Shown here: piece after piece, positions 36,523 through 45,326 of the stretch
Position numbering within the stretch: the first letter of the stretch is position 1
How the letters are laid out: each line of letters opens with the position of its first letter
From: Pirellulales bacterium
Lineage (GTDB): Bacteria > Planctomycetota > Planctomycetia > Pirellulales > UBA1268
Reading direction: 5' to 3'
DNA length: 64,000 nt
Assembly (NCBI GenBank): GCA_016779265.1
Contig: JADHNY010000007.1
Coordinates: 1 to 64,000, forward strand
The notes under the pieces: model-generated
Seen by the model: only the letters and a program-made list of their open reading frames with translations
What the model was told of the DNA's origin: nothing
Database searches by the model: none
Translations under genes and position numbers: made by a program

Positions 36523-37578
36523 ATGCTCAACACCCCAGACGACGACGCTTCAGCACCGCCGATTCGCGGTGTCGTCGGCCATGGGAAGGCGATGCAGGAG
36601 GTCTATTGCCTGACCCGTCAGGTGGCTGCTTCAAATGCCTCGGTCCTGCTGACCGGAGAAACGGGAACAGGTAAGGAAGTGATCGCCCGTGCGATTCACG
36701 AGCTTTCCCCGCGGGGCACTGGACCATTCGTACGAGTCAACTGTGGAGCACTCTCTGAGAGCCTGCTTGAGAGCGAGCTCTTTGGCCATGTCCGTGGCTC
36801 CTTTACCGGAGCGGTCACCAACCGGGCCGGACGCTTTGAAGCAGCCCACACCGGCACAATCTTCCTTGATGAAATCAACTCCACCTCACCGCAGCTGCAG
36901 GTCAAGCTGCTGCGTGTCTTACAGGAGCGGGAGTTTGAACGTGTGGGCGACACCGAAACGATCCGAGTCGACACGCGCGTGATCGCTGCGAGTAACCGCG
37001 AACTGCTCGACGAGGTTGCCTGTGAACGATTCCGCGAAGATCTCTACTACCGGCTCAACGTGGTGCCGATCTACCTGCCACCACTGCGGGCCCGCCGGGA
37101 AGACATCCCGCAGCTCGCGCGTCACTTCCTTGAGATCTACAATGAGGAAAACGATCGCTTTGTCGTGCATCTCCAGAAAGATGCCCTCGACGCTCTGGTG
37201 AAGTACCACTGGCCCGGCAATGTTCGTGAACTGCAAAACGTGATCGAACGCTGCGTCGTGCTCGCTCCTGGTGATGAGATCGACCTGGCCCTGCTGCCTC
37301 CTACAATCCGCGGCGAAACGGTGGGGCCTGTTGTGCCTGGTCGCGGAGGTGATCTCGACAGCCTTGCACGAGAGCTGGTCGAGCAGGGGCTCACGACCGC
37401 TGCAGAAGATGACGACAACCTCTTCGAGCGGGTTGTCAGCCGAGTCGAACGCGAACTGATTGCACAGATGCTTGCCGCCTGCGGAGGCGTGCAGCTCAAA
37501 GCCGCCGCACGCCTCGGCATCAACCGCAACACCCTGCGGAAGAAGCTCACCGAACACGGCCTCGAAGACGGCGAGTAG
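36523..37578 (+). CDS. Sigma-54-dependent transcriptional activator (AAA+ plus Fis-type HTH)
   Basis: Remodels sigma-54 RNA polymerase at -24/-12 promoters using ATP. The 351 residues hold only two domains. The AAA+ domain (14-250) has Walker A GETGTGKE (45-52), the sigma-54 contact loop GSFTGA (92-97, usually GAFTGA), Walker B GTIFLDEI (111-118) and the arginine-finger region FREDLYYRLNVVPIYLPPLR. The C-terminal Fis-like HTH is AAARLGINRNTLRKKLTEHGL. There is no N-terminal sensory domain, as in PspF-type activators, so control must come from another protein; the preceding gene is a candidate. Confidence 0.95.
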   Translation: MLNTPDDDASAPPIRGVVGHGKAMQEVYCLTRQVAASNASVLLTGETGTGKEVIARAIHELSPRGTGPFVRVNCGALSESLLESELFGHVRGSFTGAVTNRAGRFEAAHTGTIFLDEINSTSPQLQVKLLRVLQEREFERVGDTETIRVDTRVIAASNRELLDEVACERFREDLYYRLNVVPIYLPPLRARREDIPQLARHFLEIYNEENDRFVVHLQKDALDALVKYHWPGNVRELQNVIERCVVLAPGDEIDLALLPPTIRGETVGPVVPGRGGDLDSLARELVEQGLTTAAEDDDNLFERVVSRVERELIAQMLAACGGVQLKAAARLGINRNTLRKKLTEHGLEDGE

Positions 37579-37601
37579 CGAGGCACATGCCGGCCTCGTC
37601 G

Positions 37602-38546
37602 TCAGTCGCCCTCATGCATCTCGCGGGCATGGTAGCTCGATCGCACCAAGGGGCCGGAAGCGACGTTGGCAAAGCCCATGGCTCGGGCCTGGTCGCCGAG
37701 TTCGTCAAACTCGTCCGGTGGCACATACCGCTCAACCGGTAGGGCATCGAGAGTGGGCTGGAGATACTGGCCAAGGGTCAAGAAATCGACACTGTTGGCC
37801 AACAGATCCGCAAAGACCTCAAGCAGCTCGTCGCGAGTCTCACCAAGGCCGAGCATCAGTCCACTCTTGGTCTTCACACCAGGCATCAGTCGCTTGGCAT
37901 CTGCCAGCAGCTGCAGGGTCCAGGAATAGCGGCTCTTTCGGCCCCGGACGTGTCGGTAGAGCCGGGGAACCGTCTCGGTGTTGTGGTTAAACACATCCGG
38001 TCCCGCTGCCATTACGATTTCCATCGCCCCTGGCTTGTCGAGGAAGTCGGGAACGAGCACCTCGACCACCGCTCCGCTGACCTCACGGACAGCGCGAATC
38101 GTACGAGCAAAGTGATCCGCTCCACCGTCAGGCAGGTCATCCCGGGTGACACTTGTGATGACCACATGCGCAAGCCCCAGCCGCTTGGCTGCCTCCGCAA
38201 CACGCTCCGGCTCATCTGCCTCCAGGGTTTCTGTTTTTCCCTTCGGTACCGAACAGAAACCACAGGGGCGGGTACAGACATTGCCGAGAATCATGAAGGT
38301 GGCTGTTCTGGACGACCAGCACTCCAGCCGGTTGGGGCACTTGGCGGAAGAGCAGACAGTCTCCAGGCCGAGCTCTTCGACCAGTCTCGCGGTCTCACCA
38401 TGCCCTCCGCCTGGCTCGAGGTTGCGACGAAGCCAGGGAGGCAGCCGTCGACTCGCGGGGAAAGGGCTGCTGCTGCAACTGCCGGTCGCGGAGGCTGCCG
38501 TCTCGAGCGAGAGAATCGGTAGGGAAGAAAGCGGCTCAGCCGACAT
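37602..38546 (-). CDS. lipA: Lipoyl synthase
   Basis: Radical SAM enzyme that inserts two sulfurs into octanoyl groups on lipoyl domains. Both Fe-S clusters are supported: auxiliary cluster CSSAKCPNRLEC and radical SAM cluster CTRPCGFC. FNHNTETVPRLYRHVRGRKSRYSWTL and KSGLMLGLGET follow as in the family. 314 residues is normal, with a Ser/Ala-rich N-terminal extension of about 30 residues before RRLPPWLRR. The C-terminal RSSYHA motif (LVRSSYHAREM) is present. Its start overlaps the lipB-like stop by 11 bases, so the two are probably co-translated. Confidence 0.96.
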   Translation of the reverse strand: MSAEPLSSLPILSLETAASATGSCSSSPFPASRRLPPWLRRNLEPGGGHGETARLVEELGLETVCSSAKCPNRLECWSSRTATFMILGNVCTRPCGFCSVPKGKTETLEADEPERVAEAAKRLGLAHVVITSVTRDDLPDGGADHFARTIRAVREVSGAVVEVLVPDFLDKPGAMEIVMAAGPDVFNHNTETVPRLYRHVRGRKSRYSWTLQLLADAKRLMPGVKTKSGLMLGLGETRDELLEVFADLLANSVDFLTLGQYLQPTLDALPVERYVPPDEFDELGDQARAMGFANVASGPLVRSSYHAREMHEGD

Positions 38547-39315
38547 GTCGTCTCGCAGGGTGAGGGGAAGGCGGGCGGGCGGCGGTGGAACCGCCAGGAA
38601 TACCCGATTGTAGGCTGACCACCTCGGCGTTGAAGGCCGCGGCCATCTCCTGAACGATCACCGACCTCGCTTCGGTGGGCGCGGCTCGGCGACGACGTTC
38701 GGCCTCAACGGATCCCATCCCCCCCTGCGGCGTTGTGCGCACCCGGCGACAGACCTCCGTCGCCGTCGCCACATTGACGAAGCCACCGTGCGAAACGACG
38801 CCACGGCGAACAGAGATCCCAACGGCTGCGAGCAGGCCACTGTTTCCAAAAACGCCGGGGATGCCTGGAACACGGCGTGCTGGACACTTCATGGCCGCAG
38901 CCGCTGCAGCCAGACCAGTTTCAAAGCGGTCGACGTAGGCCGCCACATCGTGTTCACCAAGTCCGAGATCGGTCAGTCTGGCAAACAGATAGACGGCCAA
39001 CTGCCCACTCGTGTGTGGCACAGCGCCGCCTCCACGACCGACAAACCGTAGCCGAATACCCATCCGCTGCAGCTCGTCGTCCGTCAGCTCCACATCCCGC
39101 CGCGAGGCCAGGCGACCGAGCGTGATCACGTCAGCATGTTCGCACAGAAGCAGCGTCGGCCCGCAGCCGTCAGGCTCCGCAACCTCAAACGACAAGCGTT
39201 CGGCCACCCGCAGGTAGTCCTCGAAGTCGATCCGCCCAGCAAGCCACACCGACAACCGAGCCGTCGGCATTTGCGGCGGTGCGTTCGTGTCACAAGAGGC
39301 TTTGGAACGAGACAT
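38536..39315 (-). CDS. lipB: LipB-family octanoyltransferase-like protein lacking the catalytic Lys/Cys pair
   Basis: 259 residues with the LipB/biotin-ligase fold pattern: LLCEHADVITLGR (57-68), GIRLRFVGRGGGAVPHTSGQLAVYL (86-110), GVFGNSGLLAAVGISVRRGVVSHGGFVNV (154-182). The overlap with lipA supports the assignment. LipB normally transfers octanoate from acyl-carrier protein through a Lys/Cys dyad. Here the Lys in the GxKKIxxxG region is replaced (NSGLLAAVG, residues 158-166). The PCG that holds the Cys reads PQG (196-198). The HGPGQ motif is HTSGQ. It may be inactive, use other residues, or act as a partner protein. Confidence 0.85.
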   Translation of the reverse strand: MSRSKASCDTNAPPQMPTARLSVWLAGRIDFEDYLRVAERLSFEVAEPDGCGPTLLLCEHADVITLGRLASRRDVELTDDELQRMGIRLRFVGRGGGAVPHTSGQLAVYLFARLTDLGLGEHDVAAYVDRFETGLAAAAAAMKCPARRVPGIPGVFGNSGLLAAVGISVRRGVVSHGGFVNVATATEVCRRVRTTPQGGMGSVEAERRRRAAPTEARSVIVQEMAAAFNAEVVSLQSGIPGGSTAARPPSPHPARRHVG

Positions 39316-39337
39316 GGCAGTTGCTTGCGACGTTTTC

Positions 39338-42300
39338 TTATTCGTCCCGCTCTTCAGGCATCAACAGCCCTTCAAGAACACTCCACGTCATCGGCTGCCA
39401 GGCGATGGCATCGGGAAGTCGGCCGTGGGGAGAAACCTCAACCCGATGCTCGATGGCCGTATCCACACACCGCCCCAGCTGCTCCAGCCATTCAGGCACC
39501 TCAACACCAGAGCCAGCCGCAAGCCCGAGAAAGCTCTCTGCACGCTGCTCAAGCGCCTCAGCTGCGGGAGTTGGCCCGCCTTGGCGAAGCTCCCGCACGG
39601 CCGGCTCAACCAACGACTCCAGCTCATCCTGCTCAAGCACCGCTGTGAATGGCCGCTGCACGCAGTCAGCCACGCTCGCCAGTCGCAATCCCCAGGTCGA
39701 CTCAATCTCGGCCAGGCGACGCTTGAGACCTTCGGAGGTCGCAGCAGTCTCTTCACGCATGCGGCTTCGCCAGGCGGCTGCGGCTGCCGTCTCGCCGCGA
39801 CCGGCGAGCACCCGATGGGCCATTCCTACCGGCCGCAGCGTCCAGCTGATCCGGTCGTACTCCGCCTTGATCCGCAGAAAGTCAAGAAGAATATGCAGAT
39901 ACTCTCCCCGATCCGACTGTGATGTTGTGGAGTTCCAGTCGCGGTATTCCGCATGGTTCTCGGCGACGCTCTCAAGCACCAGCCGCACGCGTGCCGCCGC
40001 ATGACGCAGTGGGAGTTCACCAGACATGATCGCATTGAGCAGCGGTGGTCGCTCGCTCTCTGGATCAAACTCCGACTTCTCCACCAGGCCTTCAAGCCAG
40101 GGCCGCACTCCACGACGAAGGATGCCGCGCAGTGACGTGGGGGCCATCAGGTGTTGGGTAAACAGCCCACCACCATACCGCTCCACAAAGTCACGGATCA
40201 CCGCGTAGACCTTGTCGTCCCGCATCCGTTCGAGCACCGAGAGCCGCAGCTGCCGGGCATGCGTCATCCACGTCTCAAGCAGCCGTGGCACCAGCTGTGA
40301 CACGCCTTCAAGAATCTGCTCGTTGCGGGCTTCGGTCGTCTCACCGTTGGAGCCGGCCGACTCACAGATCCGCTCGACGAGCGACGTGGTGGCGGCTTCA
40401 AACACGCGGTCAAACTCGCTGACACTGGCCGCCCCAGGCGGCCGGTGCCGCTCCAGCGACTTTGCCAGACGAACAAGCTGAATCGTTTCGGCAATCAATC
40501 CCAGCCGCGGCAGGCTGGAGGCCAGCCGTTCCAGCAGCCGCTCACGACGTCGCGCGGCCACGATCTTGTCGGGGCGTCCTCCGCGGGAGAGCGGCACATA
40601 GAGCACCCGACGGCCAGCCAGCTGATGCTGCACATGCTCAAGCGTCGCACGAGTTGCCTCAACGTTGCCTGTGAGCATCGCTCCAAACAGTACGCCCACC
40701 GCGCCACGTCCGGAGGAGGAGACCTCCGTGCGTCCGTCAGCAATCGCCCGATGAGCGGCGAGCATCCAAAGGGTTTCGGAGAGCTGGACGGCCGACTCTA
40801 GCAGCCGCTCAGCAGCCGCATCCGCCGCGAGCCGCATCCGATCCTCATCACTGGCTGAGAGCATTGGCCCTGCGTCGCTTGAGGCCCGTTCGCTAATCGC
40901 CGCAGACGCGCGGACCATGGCATTCCGCAGTCGACGCAGGACATGCCGCCAGCCTGCCACCGAATCGAGTTCGGCCTCGTGGATCTTCGCCACCCCTTCG
41001 GCGGTCTGATGACACCAGGCGATCACAACCGTCCGCACCAGCCGGGCCACACCCGCAAGAAACTCGGCAGCCTCTTCGACCTCTTCCAACGGCCCAACAT
41101 CGTCGCTCCCTGAGGAGCCCGCCTCGAGCATGCCCCCTTCGACACCGTCATCGGCGGAATCTCGCCAGACCATCGTCTCATAGGCGGCGGCTACACTCTC
41201 GTCGACATCGTCATCATCTTCAGACCGCTTGCCCGCCAGTCCGTTCCCACCGGCACGGTCACCGACCACGAGATCGATCAGATCAGCCACACCCGACGTG
41301 TTGGCTTCGATGAGCTCAAGAAACCGCCGCTGACGGGTGCGTGATGCCGATGAAGGATCGTTGAGCGCACTTGCCAGCCAGGCTTCTGCCGCATGCAGCC
41401 ACTCGTCGCCACTCCGCGAAAGCAGGTCGCCTTCCAGCAGTGACGCCCAGTGCACGATCAGCCCCATGGCCGCATCGAGATCACCTTCACGGATCAGGGC
41501 CGACGCGGCCTCGGCATGACTGCGGGTCGACGAAAAAGCAGCGACTTCCTTCCGCCAGAATCCTGGTGGCGGCGCCTCCGGCCCCGCCTCGCGACGACGC
41601 TCCAAGGCCCGGATCACATCACGGGTTGAGTCAAGAATCTCCCGGCCCGAGAGATGCGACACCCCTGAGACCGTGGTCGTCGCATGGCGATCCCACCAGC
41701 CGGCAAGCCGCTCAAGGGCTCCCTCCGCACGCGAGGCGAGATCGGCCTGACCCGCCAAAGCTGCGGTCCGCCAGGCAGCCGCGGTCCCCTCAAGAACCGC
41801 AGCGGTCATCGACACTAGATCTTCCACGCGAGGGTCAGGCAGGCTCTCTCCACCCGGATCGTGCAGGGGAAACTGCCCGCCGAGGCCGAGAATGTTCCAC
41901 GGATCGACTGCAGCACCACAGGCAACGGCACGAAACAGCAGATCCGTCGCCTCTGCCAGTAGTTCGAGGGCGGCACTGACCTCTCCTCGGACCACCGCCT
42001 CCTCCGCGGCAACGGTGCGACTCATCACTCGCGAGGCCATTCGGGCAGAGGTCGCCGGCACCCGACGAGCCATCCGCTCGGCAGCTGCCTGACGGCCGAG
42101 CCGGGCAAAGACCGACGCCAGCGACACACTCTCCACCTGCTTCGCGCGGGCCGCTGCCAACGTGGTGTTGATATAGCGGCGGACGCCACCAAACGGCTGC
42201 CGCAGCCGCTCTGTCTCATCTTCCAGTCGGGCACGATGTTCCACTGGCAGCGTCGTCATCAGCCACCGATAGAACTCATCGCGATACCCAGCGATCTTCG

Positions 42301-43348
42301 GAAGGAGCTGGGTCAGCGGAAGCCCTGCCTGAAGAGCCCCCGGTCCATGTCCGGAGAGCCCCGCAGCCATCAAAAGCACTCCCGCGAGCACCGCGGATGC
42401 CTCGTGCAGACGCTCGTGGGACGGCGCGCCAGGCTGTTCAGACCAAGACCGAATACCTTCGAGTGTCGCCTGCTGCACCACCAGTCGTCGGTACCAGCCG
42501 CGGCCGTCGATCCGATCGGGATCCCACAGCCCAAAGAGATAGTTGGGGCGACTAGCCGCTGGATGCAAGAAGTCAAAGGCTCGCGGATCAACCGCCAGCT
42601 CCTCAAGCATCGAGAGATCAAAGTCTGCTTGATTGGTGAGGGCCTGGGGAGCCTGCTGCAGGATCTCGAGTGCTCCGGAGATCAGTCCGGAATACCGACC
42701 GTGCGCAACACCTGCTCCCGCGACAAACAGTGGCAGCGGACGCACCCGCTCATGCGGATAGGGTTCGGAGAGACGTTCGTTCTCCAGCACTGCCACCGGA
42801 CGCCATCCGACATAATCATTGAGCGTTCCAATTGCTCGCTCGAGCACAGCGTGCGAGTCGTCGAAGGGGCCACCGGTTGCCAGCACCGCTTGCGCTGCGG
42901 CAGCCATGAAGAAGGGCCGCTCAAGAGCTCCGCTGGGCTGATGCTCCAGGAGGTCTCGATGAAACTCACGATACGCGGTCGGCAGCTGGTCAAACGTCAG
43001 TGAGAGCACATGCCGAGCTTGCTCAGCATTACGAAATGCCGGTGCTTCACGCTCCAGTACCGCGAGGCGTCGCCTGAGCAGGTCCGCAACCGCGGAGAAT
43101 GCCTCGGGGCGTTCGAGACTGCCGACAGCAATGGCACCAGGCGGAGCAGCCGTATCAGCACCACCAGCCTCTGCGGCCTCGGACTCTTCGCTGCTGGCAA
43201 CCGGCTCTCCACCAGGCTCGACCTGGGTGAAGAGCTCGTTCATGGCCTGCCAGACACTGGGATCGAACGCCCCAGAGGAGAAGTTCAGGTATCCGAGCAG
43301 AGTGGCCGCGGGATCGTTGGTCGGTTGCGACGCATCGGCTGTCGTCAT
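39338..43348 (-). CDS. Very large helical protein of unknown function (1336 residues)
   Basis: An uninterrupted 1336-codon frame with typical codon use for the region. It has no signal peptide, transmembrane segment or enzyme motif that I can see. The protein is rich in Ala, Leu, Arg and Glu and appears almost wholly helical, with segments such as LGRQAAAERMARRVPATSARMASRVMSRTVAAEEAV. There is an acidic low-complexity stretch near residue 705 (KRSEDDDDVDESVAAAYE). It begins MTTADASQPTNDPAATLLGYLNFSSGAFDPSVW. It lies 22 bases before the lipB-like gene in the same direction and may head that operon. I do not recognise the family. Confidence 0.8.
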   Translation of the reverse strand: MTTADASQPTNDPAATLLGYLNFSSGAFDPSVWQAMNELFTQVEPGGEPVASSEESEAAEAGGADTAAPPGAIAVGSLERPEAFSAVADLLRRRLAVLEREAPAFRNAEQARHVLSLTFDQLPTAYREFHRDLLEHQPSGALERPFFMAAAAQAVLATGGPFDDSHAVLERAIGTLNDYVGWRPVAVLENERLSEPYPHERVRPLPLFVAGAGVAHGRYSGLISGALEILQQAPQALTNQADFDLSMLEELAVDPRAFDFLHPAASRPNYLFGLWDPDRIDGRGWYRRLVVQQATLEGIRSWSEQPGAPSHERLHEASAVLAGVLLMAAGLSGHGPGALQAGLPLTQLLPKIAGYRDEFYRWLMTTLPVEHRARLEDETERLRQPFGGVRRYINTTLAAARAKQVESVSLASVFARLGRQAAAERMARRVPATSARMASRVMSRTVAAEEAVVRGEVSAALELLAEATDLLFRAVACGAAVDPWNILGLGGQFPLHDPGGESLPDPRVEDLVSMTAAVLEGTAAAWRTAALAGQADLASRAEGALERLAGWWDRHATTTVSGVSHLSGREILDSTRDVIRALERRREAGPEAPPPGFWRKEVAAFSSTRSHAEAASALIREGDLDAAMGLIVHWASLLEGDLLSRSGDEWLHAAEAWLASALNDPSSASRTRQRRFLELIEANTSGVADLIDLVVGDRAGGNGLAGKRSEDDDDVDESVAAAYETMVWRDSADDGVEGGMLEAGSSGSDDVGPLEEVEEAAEFLAGVARLVRTVVIAWCHQTAEGVAKIHEAELDSVAGWRHVLRRLRNAMVRASAAISERASSDAGPMLSASDEDRMRLAADAAAERLLESAVQLSETLWMLAAHRAIADGRTEVSSSGRGAVGVLFGAMLTGNVEATRATLEHVQHQLAGRRVLYVPLSRGGRPDKIVAARRRERLLERLASSLPRLGLIAETIQLVRLAKSLERHRPPGAASVSEFDRVFEAATTSLVERICESAGSNGETTEARNEQILEGVSQLVPRLLETWMTHARQLRLSVLERMRDDKVYAVIRDFVERYGGGLFTQHLMAPTSLRGILRRGVRPWLEGLVEKSEFDPESERPPLLNAIMSGELPLRHAAARVRLVLESVAENHAEYRDWNSTTSQSDRGEYLHILLDFLRIKAEYDRISWTLRPVGMAHRVLAGRGETAAAAAWRSRMREETAATSEGLKRRLAEIESTWGLRLASVADCVQRPFTAVLEQDELESLVEPAVRELRQGGPTPAAEALEQRAESFLGLAAGSGVEVPEWLEQLGRCVDTAIEHRVEVSPHGRLPDAIAWQPMTWSVLEGLLMPEERDE

Positions 43349-43512
43349 CGTGCCCGCTCCCTCCGCGGCTGGCTCGACACCGACCGCTCCTCTTACTCGC
43401 TCTCACCGGTATGACCGCTACAAATGGTCACCTTTTTCAGACTCTCCAGGTTTGAAGGTATCGTTTCGTGGGGGATGTTTGAAGCAGAGACGCTCCTTCC
43501 GGGAAACAAGCC

Positions 43513-44994
43513 ATGAACCTGTCTTTTTCAAAGACGCTCGCTGCCAAAGCTCACGTTGCGTTGCTGTTCCTCGCGACTTCAGCTCCTTTCGCCCACGGTG
43601 GTGACATCTGCGTTGCTGAAGACCTTGCGGCTGCCAGCGGCTGGCATCTCAACTGGGTGGTGCAGGTGCCTTTTGACACCGACCGCACGGAGCTGGAATC
43701 CCTCGGCATCGGCGACGGCATGGTGGTGGCTACGTCGGGCGACGGTCGAGTGCACGCCTACCGGGAGTCGCCCGCAACACTCCCCGGCACCCTGGCGTGG
43801 AGCCAGCGAATTGGGCATGCCACCGAGCCGGGATTCACCGCACAGATTGGCCCCTCGCTCGTGCTCGCGACCCGCGGTCGCAACCTCTACAGCTTTGATC
43901 GAGAGACGGGTGATCGACTCTGGGCAGACCATCTCGGTCGCATGCCCAACGCGCCAGCCGTCGAAGGTGACAACTGGGTGTATGTCCCTTTTGGTCCGCT
44001 GCGTGTCCTCCGACTGACGGCGTATCCAACAGGCCGCACCACGTCCATGATCAAAGCTGCCTCGCTTGCTGCAGCTGATGCCGAAGCAGCCGAGGTAGCG
44101 AAACTCGGTCGTCGTCGCGCTGCTCTGGAAGACCATGCACCGCTCCTGCTTGAAGCTGGCACGGAGCGAGCGAAAACGATCCACCGACTCGCCCCCTACT
44201 CCATCAGCTGGATCGGTGAAGAGGGCATGCTGGTCACGCTCAACGACCTTGAGAATGGCTGGCGACGCCATGAACTGCGGCTGGGCAGCCTGGCCTCCGG
44301 CGATCTCCTGCACCGAGACGGCTCCATCTGGCTTGCTCTCTCGTCTGGAGACGTGATTCGAGTCGACTCCGATCCTGCCGAAGGCCTCTCGGTTATCTGG
44401 CGAGCTGCGCTGCCTTCTCTGCCTTCAGGACAGCTCCTTCTTGATGGTGACACGCTGCTGGTCTCGTTGGGCGAGTGGGGCCTTGAGGCCCGTTCAGCAT
44501 CCACCGGTGACCTGCTCTGGAAGCGTGATCAGCCTGTGCACCTGCTCTCGGCAGGGGGTGGAATGGCCTGGTGGTTTGACGCCGCTCGCCGGCTGGTGCT
44601 CTGCGACCTGCGCGACGGCCACACCCTCGCCACGCTGAACCCCGGGCGATTCCAGATGCCGATCACCAACACCACGAGTGACCGGCTGTATCTTGCCACC
44701 AGCAATGGCGTCATCGCGTCGCTGGCTCCTACTGCTGCCACGACCAGCCCCGTCGAGGCCGCAGAGGACGTTCCTGCCACAACCGAGGAACCATCTCAGC
44801 CAACGCCCGCAGGCCCCGCAGATCCGTTTGGAGCAGATGACGATCCGTTTGGAGCTGGCTCCTCTGACGATGAGCCGGCTGAGATGAACGAGTCAGACAG
44901 CAACCCCTTCGGAGGTGACGACCCGTTCGGTACTCCTGCAGCCGAAGATGATCCGTTCACCTTCTCACCTCGCGGACGTCGCAGTCCTGCATAG
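43513..44994 (+). CDS. Secreted PQQ-type beta-propeller protein with acidic DPFG-repeat tail
   Basis: 493 residues. A signal peptide (AHVALLFLATSAPFAHG) precedes PQQ/BamB-like repeats: DGMVVATSGDGRVHAYRES, LVLATRGRNLYSFDRETGDRLWAD and LEARSASTGDLLWKRD. The repeats with GDRLW/GDLLW are typical of the PQQ_2 fold. The last 70 residues are acidic and carry repeated DPFG/NPFG motifs (ADPFGADDDPFGAG, SNPFGGDDPFGTP). It probably works as a periplasmic scaffold, but its partners are unknown. No quinoprotein active-site residues are evident. It is divergent from the 1336-residue gene. Confidence 0.85.
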   Translation: MNLSFSKTLAAKAHVALLFLATSAPFAHGGDICVAEDLAAASGWHLNWVVQVPFDTDRTELESLGIGDGMVVATSGDGRVHAYRESPATLPGTLAWSQRIGHATEPGFTAQIGPSLVLATRGRNLYSFDRETGDRLWADHLGRMPNAPAVEGDNWVYVPFGPLRVLRLTAYPTGRTTSMIKAASLAAADAEAAEVAKLGRRRAALEDHAPLLLEAGTERAKTIHRLAPYSISWIGEEGMLVTLNDLENGWRRHELRLGSLASGDLLHRDGSIWLALSSGDVIRVDSDPAEGLSVIWRAALPSLPSGQLLLDGDTLLVSLGEWGLEARSASTGDLLWKRDQPVHLLSAGGGMAWWFDAARRLVLCDLRDGHTLATLNPGRFQMPITNTTSDRLYLATSNGVIASLAPTAATTSPVEAAEDVPATTEEPSQPTPAGPADPFGADDDPFGAGSSDDEPAEMNESDSNPFGGDDPFGTPAAEDDPFTFSPRGRRSPA

Positions 44995-45129
44995 GTTCGG
45001 CATCTTCAGCGAGGCGTCGCGGTTCACTGCACCCGTCAGCTGCCCTCAACTGCCGGCTTCGGACCCGCACAAAGTTGCAGCGGCACAGAACTGCAGCGGC
45101 CGAAAGTTGCAGCCACTCATTCGCCGAGC

Positions 45130-45282
45130 TCAGACGTTCGGCTTGATCTCGAAGTTGTACTGAGCGAGATCGAGAGCGAGCATCAGGCATCCCACTGAGA
45201 TGGCCACAAAGGCCAGCAGCAGCATTGCCGTGTAGACATTCACGGGCGGTGTGCCAGCTTTCTGTTCGTCGTTGTCTGCCAT
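45130..45282 (-). CDS. Small single-span membrane protein (50 residues)
   Basis: Too short for the ORF track and found by reading the minus strand. The sequence begins MADNDEQKAGTPPVNVYTAM, has a hydrophobic span (MLLLAFVAISVGCLMLALDL, residues 20-39) and ends QYNFEIKPNV. A GAGGA lies four bases before the ATG at 45282. It starts 44 bases after the stop of the coiled-coil protein at 45327 and is probably co-transcribed with it. Such a small anchor may stabilise or localise its neighbour, but this is inference. Confidence 0.7.
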   Translation of the reverse strand: MADNDEQKAGTPPVNVYTAMLLLAFVAISVGCLMLALDLAQYNFEIKPNV

Positions 45283-45326
45283 GACTTCCTCAAAGAGACT
45301 CGGTGACGATACGCCTGGTATCAGAA

